Of a stretch of 64,000 nucleotides of DNA, positions 25,572-35,643 are shown one piece after another (positions within the stretch are counted from its first letter, which is position 1; each line of letters starts with the position of its first letter). The DNA lies in contig NZ_QXGS01000007.1 of the NCBI RefSeq assembly GCF_003604215.1, positions 100,367 through 164,366 of the forward strand, read 5' to 3'. Position numbers and translations under genes: made by a program. The notes under the pieces were generated by a model. It ran no database searches. It worked only from the letters and a program-made list of their open reading frames with translations, and was not told the DNA's origin. The stretch comes from Teichococcus vastitatis (GTDB lineage: Bacteria; Pseudomonadota; Alphaproteobacteria; Acetobacterales; Acetobacteraceae).

Positions 25572-26362
25572 TGCGCGTGCCCACCCTGAAGGCGGCCATT
25601 CTGGCCGCCACCCTCTCGCTTGGCCTGGCTGCGCCCGCAACCCAGGCGGCGGAGGGCCATGTCGAGGTCCCGAACACCGAGTTCTCCTTTGACGGCCCGT
25701 TCGGCTCCCATGACCGGGCCGCGGTGCAGCGCGGCTTCCAGGTCTACAAGGAAGTCTGCTCGGCCTGTCACTCGATGTACCTGATGTCGTACCGCAACCT
25801 GCGCGACATCGGCCTGTCGGAGGCGGAAGTCACCGCCATCGCCGCATCCTATCAGATCCAGGACGGCCCGAACGACAATGGCGAGATGTTCGAGCGCCCG
25901 GGCCGCCCGTCCGATCGCTTCCGCCGGCCGTTCCCGAACGACAACGCGGCGCGTGCCGCCAATAACGGTGCCCTGCCGCCCGACCTGTCGGTGATCGTCA
26001 AGGCCCGTCAGGGCGGTGCCGACTACATCAAGGCGTTGCTGATGGGTTATGAGGACCCGCCACCGGGCGTCACCCTGATGGAAGGGATGTACTACAACAA
26101 GTACTTCGCCGGCCATCAGATCGCCATGGCGCCGCCGCTCACTGGCGACGGACAGGTGACCTGGGCCGACGGCACCCAAGCCACCGTGGACCAGATGGCG
26201 CATGACGTTTCCGCCTTCCTGGCCTGGGCGTCGGAGCCGGAATCGGATACCCGCAAGGCCATGGGCGTGCGGATCATCCTGTTCCTGACCGTGCTGGGCG
26301 GCCTGACCTACGCCGTGAAGCGCAAGATCTGGGCCCGCGTCGGCGGCGACCCCGTGACCTGA
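25571..26362 (+). CDS. petC: Cytochrome c1
   Basis: 263 residues starting at the ATG that shares one base with the petB stop. Signal peptide ends near ATQAAEGH. Heme c motif C-S-A-C-H at residues 63-67, axial Met near 186 in HQIAMAPPL, and a C-terminal membrane anchor (GVRIILFLTVLGGLTYAV) with a basic tail. It passes electrons from the Rieske protein to soluble cytochrome c. Two hairpins follow. Confidence 0.96.
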   Translation: MRVPTLKAAILAATLSLGLAAPATQAAEGHVEVPNTEFSFDGPFGSHDRAAVQRGFQVYKEVCSACHSMYLMSYRNLRDIGLSEAEVTAIAASYQIQDGPNDNGEMFERPGRPSDRFRRPFPNDNAARAANNGALPPDLSVIVKARQGGADYIKALLMGYEDPPPGVTLMEGMYYNKYFAGHQIAMAPPLTGDGQVTWADGTQATVDQMAHDVSAFLAWASEPESDTRKAMGVRIILFLTVLGGLTYAVKRKIWARVGGDPVT

Positions 26363-26365
26363 GGC

Positions 26366-26400
26366 GGATGCGGCGGCCGGCCTTGCGGCCGGCCGCATCC
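26366..26400 (+). terminator. Long GC hairpin after petC
   Basis: GGATGCGG-C-GGCCGGCC pairs with GGCCGGCC-GCATCC around a TTGC loop, with one bulged base. It begins 4 bp after the petC stop. There is no T-run, so it may mainly protect the mRNA 3' end. Confidence 0.55.
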
Positions 26401-26448
26401 TGCTTCAAGGACAGCCCTGGCGACGCCGCCGGGGCCGGATCCTTCCAG

Positions 26449-26477
26449 AAGGGCCGCCTGCACCGGGCGGCCCTTTT
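26449..26477 (+). terminator. Intrinsic terminator upstream of mtnP
   Basis: AAGGGCCGCC / GGCGGCCCTT stem around TGCACCG, followed by TTCC after a TTTT run. It ends petABC transcription before the mtnP gene at 26501. Confidence 0.8.
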
Positions 26478-26500
26478 CCGTTGCAAGGGAGCGGACCCGC

Positions 26501-27385
26501 ATGGGCGACACCATCGAACCCGTTATCGGCCTGATCGGCGGTTCCGGCCTGTATGACATCGACGGGCTGGAGGAGCGCGAATGGCGCAAGGTCGGATCGC
26601 CCTGGGGTGAGCCGTCCGACGAGTTGCTGTTCGGCCGGCTGGGCGGGGTGCGGGTGGTGTTCCTGCCGCGCCACGGCCGCGGCCACCGCATGCCGCCCTC
26701 AGCCCTGAACTACCGGGCCAACATCGACGCGATGAAGCGTGCCGGCGTCACCGAGATCCTGTCGATCTCCGCCGTGGGCTCGCTGAACGGCGACCTTCCG
26801 CCCGGCCATTTCGTGATCGTCGACCAATTCATCGACCGGACCTTCGCGCGGGCCAAGTCGTTCTTCGAGACGGGCTGCGTGGCACATGTCTCGGTGGCGC
26901 ATCCGGTCTGCCCGCGCCTCGGCGATGCGGCGGAGGAAGCGGCACGCCAAGTCGGGCTGAAGTACCGGCGCGGCGGCACCTACCTGGTGATGGAAGGGCC
27001 GCAATTCTCCACCAAGGCGGAAAGCGAGCTGTACCGCGCCTGGGGCTGCGACGTGATCGGCATGACCAACATGCCGGAAGCCAAGCTCGCCCGCGAAGCC
27101 GAGCTTTGCTACGCCACGATCGCCATGGTCACCGATTTCGACTGCTGGCACCCGGAGCATGACCACGTCACGGTGGATGCGGTGGTCAAGGTGATGCACG
27201 CCAATGCCGACCGGGCGCGGGCGCTGGTGAAGACGGTGGTGCCGATGCTGGGCGCCCCGCGCGGTCCGTGCCCGGCCGGCTGCGACCGCGCCTTGGAATA
27301 CGCGTTGGTCACGCCGCCGGAGCAGCGCGACCCGGCACTGATGGCCAAGCTGGATGCCGTCGCGGGACGCGTACTGGCGAAGTGA
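26501..27385 (+). CDS. mtnP: S-methyl-5'-thioadenosine phosphorylase
   Basis: Cleaves methylthioadenosine with phosphate to adenine and methylthioribose-1-phosphate, recycling the by-product of polyamine and autoinducer synthesis. 294 residues. GLIGGSGLYDIDGL at the N-terminus, RHGRGHRMPPSALNYRANIDAM, SAVGSLNGDLPPG, EGPQFSTKAESELYR and IGMTNMPEAKLAREAELCYATIAMVTDFDCWH are all diagnostic of MTAP rather than generic PNP. GGGAG ribosome site. No other methionine-salvage gene is nearby. Confidence 0.93.
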   Translation: MGDTIEPVIGLIGGSGLYDIDGLEEREWRKVGSPWGEPSDELLFGRLGGVRVVFLPRHGRGHRMPPSALNYRANIDAMKRAGVTEILSISAVGSLNGDLPPGHFVIVDQFIDRTFARAKSFFETGCVAHVSVAHPVCPRLGDAAEEAARQVGLKYRRGGTYLVMEGPQFSTKAESELYRAWGCDVIGMTNMPEAKLAREAELCYATIAMVTDFDCWHPEHDHVTVDAVVKVMHANADRARALVKTVVPMLGAPRGPCPAGCDRALEYALVTPPEQRDPALMAKLDAVAGRVLAK

Positions 27386-27443
27386 GCAACGAGGGCCGTG
27401 CCGCCCCGGACAGGGCGGCACGGGCGTTCCCGGCCGCCTCGGC

Positions 27444-27803
27444 TCAGCCGCAGACCTTTTCCAGCGCGATGATCAGGTCCCGCGGATCATAGGGCTTGGC
27501 CAGGACGGGAACCTCCCGGTGCCGTTCCGGCAATCCGGCGGCGCCGTAGCCAGTCGCCACCACGAATGGAATCGCGTGGTCGTTGAGCAGGTCCGCCACC
27601 GGGGTCGAGGCCTGGCCCGCGAGGTTGATGTCCAGCACCGCCGCTTCCGGGCGCTCGGCCTCAAACAGGGCCATGGCCTCCTCCACCGTGGCGGCAGGTC
27701 CCAGCACCACGGCACCGGCTTCCAGCAGGGCGTCCTCCACCAGCATGGCGATCAGTGCCTCATCCTCGACCACCAGGATGCGCCGCCCGTTCAAGCCGCT
27801 CAT
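27444..27803 (-). CDS. Single-domain response regulator
   Basis: 119 residues, receiver domain only. Acidic pair in VVEDEALIAMLV, phosphoacceptor Asp in AVLDINLAGQ (~residue 55), Thr/Ser switch in VVATGYGA and conserved Lys in VLAKPYD. There is no output domain, so it acts by protein contact. Its ATG overlaps the TGA of the HWE kinase (ATGA), so they are translationally coupled and likely cognate. This pattern is typical of HWE/PhyR-linked systems. Confidence 0.92.
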   Translation of the reverse strand: MSGLNGRRILVVEDEALIAMLVEDALLEAGAVVLGPAATVEEAMALFEAERPEAAVLDINLAGQASTPVADLLNDHAIPFVVATGYGAAGLPERHREVPVLAKPYDPRDLIIALEKVCG

Positions 27804-30800
27804 TCCGAATCCTCTTCCACCACGGGTCCATTGACCGGCCGGAAGCGAATGGCCGCCTGGAACCCATCCATGTCATAGTCCAGCTTCACCGAGGAGCCGG
27901 GCCCGAGCTCTGCGGGCAGGCCGCGCTCCAGCATGCGGCTGCCGAAGCCCCGGCGCGAAGGCATCACCACCGGCGGGCCGTTCATCTCCTGCCAGCTGAG
28001 CCGCACCATGCCGTCAGGCTCCCCCTGCCACTTCACCAGAATACGCCCTTCCACCAGAGTCAACGCGCCATGCTTGAGAGCGTTGGTTGCCAGTTCGTGC
28101 AGGGCGAGAGCAAGACCCAGCGCCTGCTTCGGCGCCAGCCAGACGGCGGGACCCTGGATCTGGAAGCGCAACTCGCCGGGCTGGCTCGATTCGGCCTGCC
28201 ACGGCGCCAGCACGGCGCGGGCAGTTTCCTCTAGCGTGGCGCCGCGCCAGGTGCGGGCGGTGAGCAGGTCATGCCCGCGGGACAGGGTCAGCAGCCGGGC
28301 CTGGAAATCCTGCAGGAAGCGCGGGATCGCATCCGGGGCGCCGGCCACGTTGCGCGCGGTCTGCAGCGCCAGGGAATGCACCGTGGCCAGGGTGTTCTTG
28401 ACGCGGTGGTTCAGCTCGCCGAGCAGCAGCGCCTGCCGCGCCTCGGCGGCCTTGGCATCTGTAACATCCCGCGCCAGCCCGCCGCGCCGGATCATCAGGC
28501 CCTGGGCATCGACGATCGGGAAGCCGACGTCGCGGATCCAGCGCTGCCCGCCATCCGGGCGCAGGATGCGGTATTCGGTGTCCATCATGCCGCTGTGCCG
28601 GGCCTGCGCGGCGGCGGCCTCGACCCGGTCCCGGTCGCCCGGGTGGATCATGTCGAGCACCAAGGCGGGCTGCCGGTCCATGCGCTCCTGGGCAACGCCC
28701 CAGATCCGCTCAAAGGCGGGGCTGAGGAATTCCAGCATCTCGCCGGTCGGATCGGTCATCCACATCACGTCCGGGCTGGCCTCGGCGAAGCGGCGGAAGC
28801 GACTCTCGGAGGCGGCGAGGTCGGCCGCCGCCTGAACCGCCGCCTGACGGGAGGCGGTCTGCGCCGCCACCTGGCGGGCCAGCGCCTCGCGCGCCTCGGC
28901 CAGCTCGGACACGTCGGTGACGGCGCCGATCCAGCGGCGGATGGTGCCGTCGGCGGCGCGGGCGGGCAGGGCGCGGGCCACGCACCAGCGCCAGCCGCCC
29001 TCGGCGCGGCGCAGCCGCAGCTCGGCGGAGAAGGGCTGGCCGCGGCGCAGGGCCCGGCGCCAGGCGCGCTCGGTGCGGCGCTGGTCCTCCGGGTGCACGA
29101 TGCGGTCCAGCGACTGCACCGCGACGCCCGGCGCCAGTCCGGTGAAATCCTGCAGCCGGGGATTGACGTAGTCGATGCGCCCGTCCGGCATGGTGGACCA
29201 GACGATCTGCGGGATCGCCTCGGCCAGGGTGCGGAAGCGCAGCTCGCTTTCGCGCAGCGCCTCGGCGGCGCGGCGGGTGGCGTCGATGTCGGTGATGGCG
29301 GCCACGGCGCCGGCCACGCGGCCCTGCGCATCGCGGATCGGGGTGCCGGCAATGCGCAGCCACACCATGCTGCCGTCCCCGCGCCGGTAATGGAACTCGG
29401 CGGTGGCCGGCAGGCCGGTGAGCAGGGCGCGCGCGAGCGGAAATTCGGGTCCGTCCATGCGCCGCCCGTCAGCGTGGTAGGCTTCCCACTTGGCGCGGTA
29501 TTCGGTGATGCTGCCCAGCAGTTCCACCGGGTGGCGCAGGATCTCCTCCAGCCGCCGGTTGCCGAGCAGGATGCGCCCCGAAGGCGCTTCGGCCAGCAGC
29601 ACGCCGACCGGAACGTTGTCCATCACCGCCTTCAGCCGCGCCTCGCTTTCGCGCAGCGCCGCCTGCGCCGCGCGCTCGTCGCTGACGTCGCGGAAGAACA
29701 GGGTCAGCCCTTCGGCGGAAGGAAAGATGTCGGCGGACACCCAGCGGCCCAGCACGGGGTGGAAGGCGGTGACCGATTGCGCCGTGCCATCCTCCGTGGC
29801 GTGGCGGAAGGCCTGCGCGAAGGAGCCTTCCTCCCAGCCGGGGAAGCTGTCGGCCAGCTTGCGGCCGATGCCGCCATCGGGGTTGGCGGAATGGACGCGG
29901 GCGCGGCCGTTCATGTAGAGCAGCACGCCGGCGGGATCGAGCACCAGCACGCTGTCGGTGGTGCTTTCCAGCACGGTATGCAGCCGGGCGGACAGCGCGA
30001 CGCGCTCCGATTCCAGCGCATCGCGCTCGGCGGCCGCCTTGCGCAGCGCGGCCGCGGCCTCGTCGATCTCGCGCAGGCCGGTGGGCGGAAATTCGGGCAG
30101 GGCGGCGCCGCGCCCGAAGGCGGCGGCGATCTCGCCCAGTCGGTTCAGCGGGGTGGCGACCCGGCGATCGACCCAGAGCGCCAGGGCCAGGGTGAACAGC
30201 ACCAGCACCGCACCGCCGATCAGCACGATGGGGCTCAGCACCCGGTACAGCGCATTGTCGAGCACGCCGATCGGCATCGACACCGCCACCGTCCACGGCG
30301 TCGCGTCGACCTGCCGCCAGGCGCTGTAGAGCGGCTCGCCGGATACGCTCCTGTTGACCAGCCAGCCATCGCTGCTGCGGCCGCCGAGAACGCGGCGGAT
30401 CGGGCTGTCGGCCGATACTTCGCGCCCGATCAGCCCGCCCAGCGGCGGCGTGCGGGCCAGCACCCGCGCATTCTCGTCCACGATGGCGACGATCCATTCC
30501 GCCGGCAGCACCAGGCGCTGGATCCGCGGCCGCCACAGCGGCATGGGATCGAGGGAGGCGGTCAGGAACAGCGACGGCTTGCCGCCCGGCTGCGGCAGCT
30601 CCTCGGTGATGTCGAGGCGCAGCGGCTCATCGGCGGTCAGAGACTGGCGGGTGGAGATGCCGGCCCGGTAGGGCGCGTCGCGCAGCACCGGCAACACCGC
30701 GCCGGGCTGGTTGGGATCGACGAAGGGGCGGCCGCTGTCCACCACCACGTGGCCCTGCACGTCGGTCAGCCAGATGCGCGCACGATAGGTCATCGGCAGG

Positions 30801-31084
30801 GTGCGGGCCTGCTCGTGAAACGCCGCGAGCTCGCCGTCGCGCAGCGCCGGGGAGCGGCCGAGCGCCGCCAGCTCACCGCGTAGGCCGAGCACTTCCCGCT
30901 CCAGCCCGAAGGCGAGGTCGCGCGTGGCGTCGCTGGCCTGCTTCGCCAGACGCTCGCGTTCCGCCTCGGCCATCCGGCCGGCGATGTGGCCTGCCATGCC
31001 CCAGACCGGAAGAAACGCCGCCAGGGCGATCAGCAGCAGATAAAGCCGGACAGTAGGGGCCCGGCGGGTCGTCCGACTGGTCAT
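27800..31084 (-). CDS. Membrane HWE/HisKA_2 sensor kinase with four PAS domains
   Basis: 1,094 residues from the ATG at 31084 (MTSRTTRRAPTV); ATGs at 31120 and 31228 are alternatives. Order: membrane helix (~13-33), large periplasmic dCache-like domain, second helix (~285-310), HAMP-like linker, then PAS domains starting near HTVLESTTDSVLVLD, LKAVMDNVPVGVLLAE, FRTLAEAIPQIVWST and FRRFAEASPDVMWMT. The H-box is LLGELNHRVKNTLATVHSL, the HWE/HisKA_2 type, and the ATPase has HELATNALKHGAL. It senses an extracytoplasmic ligand plus possible cytoplasmic cues. Paired with the receiver downstream. Confidence 0.9.
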   Translation of the reverse strand: MTSRTTRRAPTVRLYLLLIALAAFLPVWGMAGHIAGRMAEAERERLAKQASDATRDLAFGLEREVLGLRGELAALGRSPALRDGELAAFHEQARTLPMTYRARIWLTDVQGHVVVDSGRPFVDPNQPGAVLPVLRDAPYRAGISTRQSLTADEPLRLDITEELPQPGGKPSLFLTASLDPMPLWRPRIQRLVLPAEWIVAIVDENARVLARTPPLGGLIGREVSADSPIRRVLGGRSSDGWLVNRSVSGEPLYSAWRQVDATPWTVAVSMPIGVLDNALYRVLSPIVLIGGAVLVLFTLALALWVDRRVATPLNRLGEIAAAFGRGAALPEFPPTGLREIDEAAAALRKAAAERDALESERVALSARLHTVLESTTDSVLVLDPAGVLLYMNGRARVHSANPDGGIGRKLADSFPGWEEGSFAQAFRHATEDGTAQSVTAFHPVLGRWVSADIFPSAEGLTLFFRDVSDERAAQAALRESEARLKAVMDNVPVGVLLAEAPSGRILLGNRRLEEILRHPVELLGSITEYRAKWEAYHADGRRMDGPEFPLARALLTGLPATAEFHYRRGDGSMVWLRIAGTPIRDAQGRVAGAVAAITDIDATRRAAEALRESELRFRTLAEAIPQIVWSTMPDGRIDYVNPRLQDFTGLAPGVAVQSLDRIVHPEDQRRTERAWRRALRRGQPFSAELRLRRAEGGWRWCVARALPARAADGTIRRWIGAVTDVSELAEAREALARQVAAQTASRQAAVQAAADLAASESRFRRFAEASPDVMWMTDPTGEMLEFLSPAFERIWGVAQERMDRQPALVLDMIHPGDRDRVEAAAAQARHSGMMDTEYRILRPDGGQRWIRDVGFPIVDAQGLMIRRGGLARDVTDAKAAEARQALLLGELNHRVKNTLATVHSLALQTARNVAGAPDAIPRFLQDFQARLLTLSRGHDLLTARTWRGATLEETARAVLAPWQAESSQPGELRFQIQGPAVWLAPKQALGLALALHELATNALKHGALTLVEGRILVKWQGEPDGMVRLSWQEMNGPPVVMPSRRGFGSRMLERGLPAELGPGSSVKLDYDMDGFQAAIRFRPVNGPVVEEDSE

Positions 31085-31280
31085 CCTGCCTTGGTCCGCC
31101 GGCGGCGATGTTGCCTCCATCTCCCCATGCGGCGGCGCAGGCCGCAGCGCAAGAGCCTCCGCCCCGGCATCAGGCCGGCTGCCGGCCGGAACCGGCGCGG
31201 ATTGGCGCCGGGCCAGCCGGAGGGTCATGTGCGGACAGCGGTCATCGGGTGTTCAGTACCGGGCATTCCTTAAGGATTCC

Positions 31281-32291
31281 TCAATCGGCGTATTGTCCCG
31301 CCGCCTCGATCACCGGCTTCCACTTGGCGATGTCGGCCTGCCAGAAGCTGGCATGCGCCGCCGGGGTGGCCCGTTCCTGCGCCACCGGCGTGGTGCCGAG
31401 ATCGGCGAAGCGCTGGCTCACCTTGGGATCGCGCAGCGCCGTCTGCAGCGCCTTCGACAGCCGCTCCAGGATCGCGGCATCGGTGCCCTTCGGCGCATAA
31501 AGGCCGTGCCAGATGGTGACTTCCATCCCGGGCAGCCCGGCCTCGGCGGCGGTGGGCACGTCCGGCATGGAGGGCAGGCGCTCCGGCGTGGTCACCGCGA
31601 ACACCTTCACCGCGCCGGCGCGGATCTGCTCGGTGGTGTTGGTGGTCTGGTCGCACATCACGTCCACCGTGCCGGAGATCAGGTCCGTCATGGCCGGTCC
31701 GGTGCCGCGATAGGGTACGGTGGTCATCGGCGCGTCGACCGCCTTCTGCAGCAGCAGGCCGCACAGGTGGCTGGCCGCGCCGATGCCGGCATTGGCGTAG
31801 TTGATGCCGGTGGTTTCCTTGCGGATCAACGCCGCCAGTTCCTTCAGGTCCTTGGCCGGAAGGTCCTTGCGGGCGATCACCGTCATCGGCACCTCGGTCA
31901 CCAAGCCGATCGGTGCGAAGGCGCCCACCGCGTCATAGGACAGGCGCCGGTACAGTGTCGGCGCGGTGGCCATGCCGATGTGATGCAGCAGCAGGGTCTG
32001 GCCATCCGGGCGCGCCTGCGCCACCCGCGCCGCACCCAGCGTGCCGCCAGCGCCGCCGACATTTTCCACCACCACCGTCTGGCCCAGGTCGCGGCTCATG
32101 GATTCGGCCACCAGGCGCGCCACGGTGTCGGTGGGGCCACCCGCGGCGAACGGCACCACCACGGTGATGGTGCGCGTGGGATAGGTGCCCTGCGCCTGGG
32201 CGGGCGCGAAGCCCAGGGCAGCCAGACCTGTCGCCGCCAGGGCCAGCTGGGCAAGGCGGGGAATGGCGTGGAGCAGGCGGCGTCGGTCCAT
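31281..32291 (-). CDS. Bug/TctC-family extracytoplasmic binding protein
   Basis: 336 residues from the ATG at 32291 (MDRRRLLHAIPR), giving a signal peptide ending near APAQAQG. ITVVVPFAAGGPTDTVARLVAESM, VENVGGAGGTLGAARVA and NYANAGIGAASHLCGLLL are the family blocks. Third member in the window, again with no tctAB. It lies alone between the HWE kinase and lepA, so it may feed a distant transporter or act as a sensor partner. Confidence 0.88.
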   Translation of the reverse strand: MDRRRLLHAIPRLAQLALAATGLAALGFAPAQAQGTYPTRTITVVVPFAAGGPTDTVARLVAESMSRDLGQTVVVENVGGAGGTLGAARVAQARPDGQTLLLHHIGMATAPTLYRRLSYDAVGAFAPIGLVTEVPMTVIARKDLPAKDLKELAALIRKETTGINYANAGIGAASHLCGLLLQKAVDAPMTTVPYRGTGPAMTDLISGTVDVMCDQTTNTTEQIRAGAVKVFAVTTPERLPSMPDVPTAAEAGLPGMEVTIWHGLYAPKGTDAAILERLSKALQTALRDPKVSQRFADLGTTPVAQERATPAAHASFWQADIAKWKPVIEAAGQYAD

Positions 32292-32454
32292 GGAGTAAGT
32301 CCTTCCGGCAGAACGGCCCGCTTCTGGGGCGGGTGGGTGCAGGGCCGCCAGGATGGCGGCGCGGGCACGGAAGAACGTTAACGCATCGGAGCAAGGCCCC
32401 GCCACAACCGCGGCGGGAAATCACCAAGCTTTGCCTTGTGCGTTCCGCCGACGT

Positions 32455-34260
<1,806 letters not shown>

Positions 34261-34362
34261 GCTGTTCCGGCGGCAGGTCGAGGCGGAGCGCACCCGCCGA
34301 GTTCAGCGCAGCAGATAAGGCATGACAGCCGGGAATCAAAGCGCAACCGGGACAACAGGCCA

Positions 34363-34380
34363 GGGAGGCGCCTGCCTCCC
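34363..34380 (-). terminator. Hairpin after the glycosyltransferase gene
   Basis: GGGAGGC-AGGC-GCCTCCC on the minus strand: a perfect 7-bp stem 34 bp past the stop. No T-run follows, so it is a weak candidate. Confidence 0.4.
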
Positions 34381-34413
34381 CGGCCGAATTCAGCAGGGCG
34401 GCGCCCCGTCCGC

Positions 34414-35472
34414 CTACTCGGCGGCGACGGCCAGCACCGGTGCCTCGCGGCGGCACAGCCCCTCGTAGAGGGACACGTAATCCTCCGCCATGCGGCGGCC
34501 GGTGTAGCGCTTGTCGAACTGCGCGCGCACCGCGGCGCGGGGCAGCTGCCTGGCGCGGCCCACTGCGCCGATGGCTTCCGCCATGCTGGTCACGGCGTAG
34601 CCGGTGACGCCGTCATCCACCACCTCGGGCACGGAGCCGTGGCGGAAGGCGATCACCGGGGTGCCGCAGGCCATCGCCTCGATCATCACCAGACCGAACG
34701 GCTCCGGCCAGTCGATCGGCGTCAGCAGGGCGATGGCGTTGGCCAGGAAGTCCTGCTTCTGCGTTTCGTTGATCTCGCCGATGAACTCGATCAGCGGATG
34801 GTTCAGCATCGGCTTGATGGTGTTCTCGAAATAGTCGACGTCCACCTTGTCCACCTTGGCCGCGATCTTCAGCGGGGTGTTGGTGGCGATGGCGATCTCG
34901 ATGGCGCGGTCGCAGCGCTTTTCCGGCGCGATGCGGCCGAGAAAGGCTAGGTAGCCGGGCTGCGCCGCCGGGTCGGGACGAAGCAGGTTCTTTGGCAGGC
35001 CGTGGTAGATCGTGCCGGCCCAGTTCGCCTGCGGCAGCGGGCGGCGCTGGTCGTTCGAGATCGACACCACGGGAGCGTTCGGGAAGGCATCGAACACCGG
35101 CTGCAATTCCTGCAGATCCAGGCGGCCGTGCAGCGTGGTCACGAAGGGTACGCTCTGCCGCGAGAACAGCGGGAAGGGCAGGTAGTCCAGGTGGAAGTGC
35201 AGCAGGTCGAACTCATGGCGGCGGCGGTAGACCTGCTCCAGCATCAGGGTCAGGGGCGCGCCGGCATCGCGCACGGACGGGTCGAGGCGCAGCGCCTTGG
35301 CGCTCATCGGCGCCAGGGTGGCCTTGGTGATCGAGTCGCCGCTGGCGAACAACGTCACATCGTGCCCCAGCTCCACCAGCTCCTCGGTGAGGTAGGACAC
35401 GATCCGCTCGGTGCCGCCATACAGCTTCGGCGGCACGGCTTCCGTCAGGGGGGCGATCTGAGCGATACGCAT
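34414..35472 (-). CDS. Family 4 (GT-B) glycosyltransferase
   Basis: 352 residues from the ATG at 35472 (MRIAQIAPLTEAVPPKLYGG), the normal start of this group. KLYGGTERIVSYLTEELVELGHDVTLFASG is the donor-independent N-terminal Rossmann start, LAFLGRIAPEKRCDRAIEIA the linker, and the C-terminal EPFGLVMIEAMACGTPVIAF with EVVDDGVTGY holds the E-x7-E sugar-nucleotide site. It probably makes an exopolysaccharide or small glycoside. It is divergent from an ABC exporter across 171 bp, hinting at synthesis plus export. Confidence 0.85.
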   Translation of the reverse strand: MRIAQIAPLTEAVPPKLYGGTERIVSYLTEELVELGHDVTLFASGDSITKATLAPMSAKALRLDPSVRDAGAPLTLMLEQVYRRRHEFDLLHFHLDYLPFPLFSRQSVPFVTTLHGRLDLQELQPVFDAFPNAPVVSISNDQRRPLPQANWAGTIYHGLPKNLLRPDPAAQPGYLAFLGRIAPEKRCDRAIEIAIATNTPLKIAAKVDKVDVDYFENTIKPMLNHPLIEFIGEINETQKQDFLANAIALLTPIDWPEPFGLVMIEAMACGTPVIAFRHGSVPEVVDDGVTGYAVTSMAEAIGAVGRARQLPRAAVRAQFDKRYTGRRMAEDYVSLYEGLCRREAPVLAVAAE

Positions 35473-35484
35473 CGGGCCGGATCT

Positions 35485-35502
35485 CCAGTTTGTCTTAACT
35501 GG
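35485..35502. promoter_or_regulatory. CCAGTT-N6-AACTGG dyad between GT and ABC genes
   Basis: Perfect 6-6-6 inverted repeat, 12 bp before the glycosyltransferase ATG and 141 bp before the ABC gene. The position suits a repressor site or a 5' UTR hairpin for the glycosyltransferase. Confidence 0.45.
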
Positions 35503-35643
35503 ATTGAAGATCGCATCCGATTGAGGTTTGGATTCGGCAAACTTCGCCACGTTTTGGTCTTCTTGCTGCTGTTACCTCTGCATCAACGCACCGGCGGATC
35601 ATTATCACGCGCTTGTGCTCACGTTCAGGAGGCCTTCCGCGCC

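Noticed and set aside
28271-30883. An 870-codon plus-strand open frame.
   Set aside because: Antisense to the HWE kinase; no recognisable domain.
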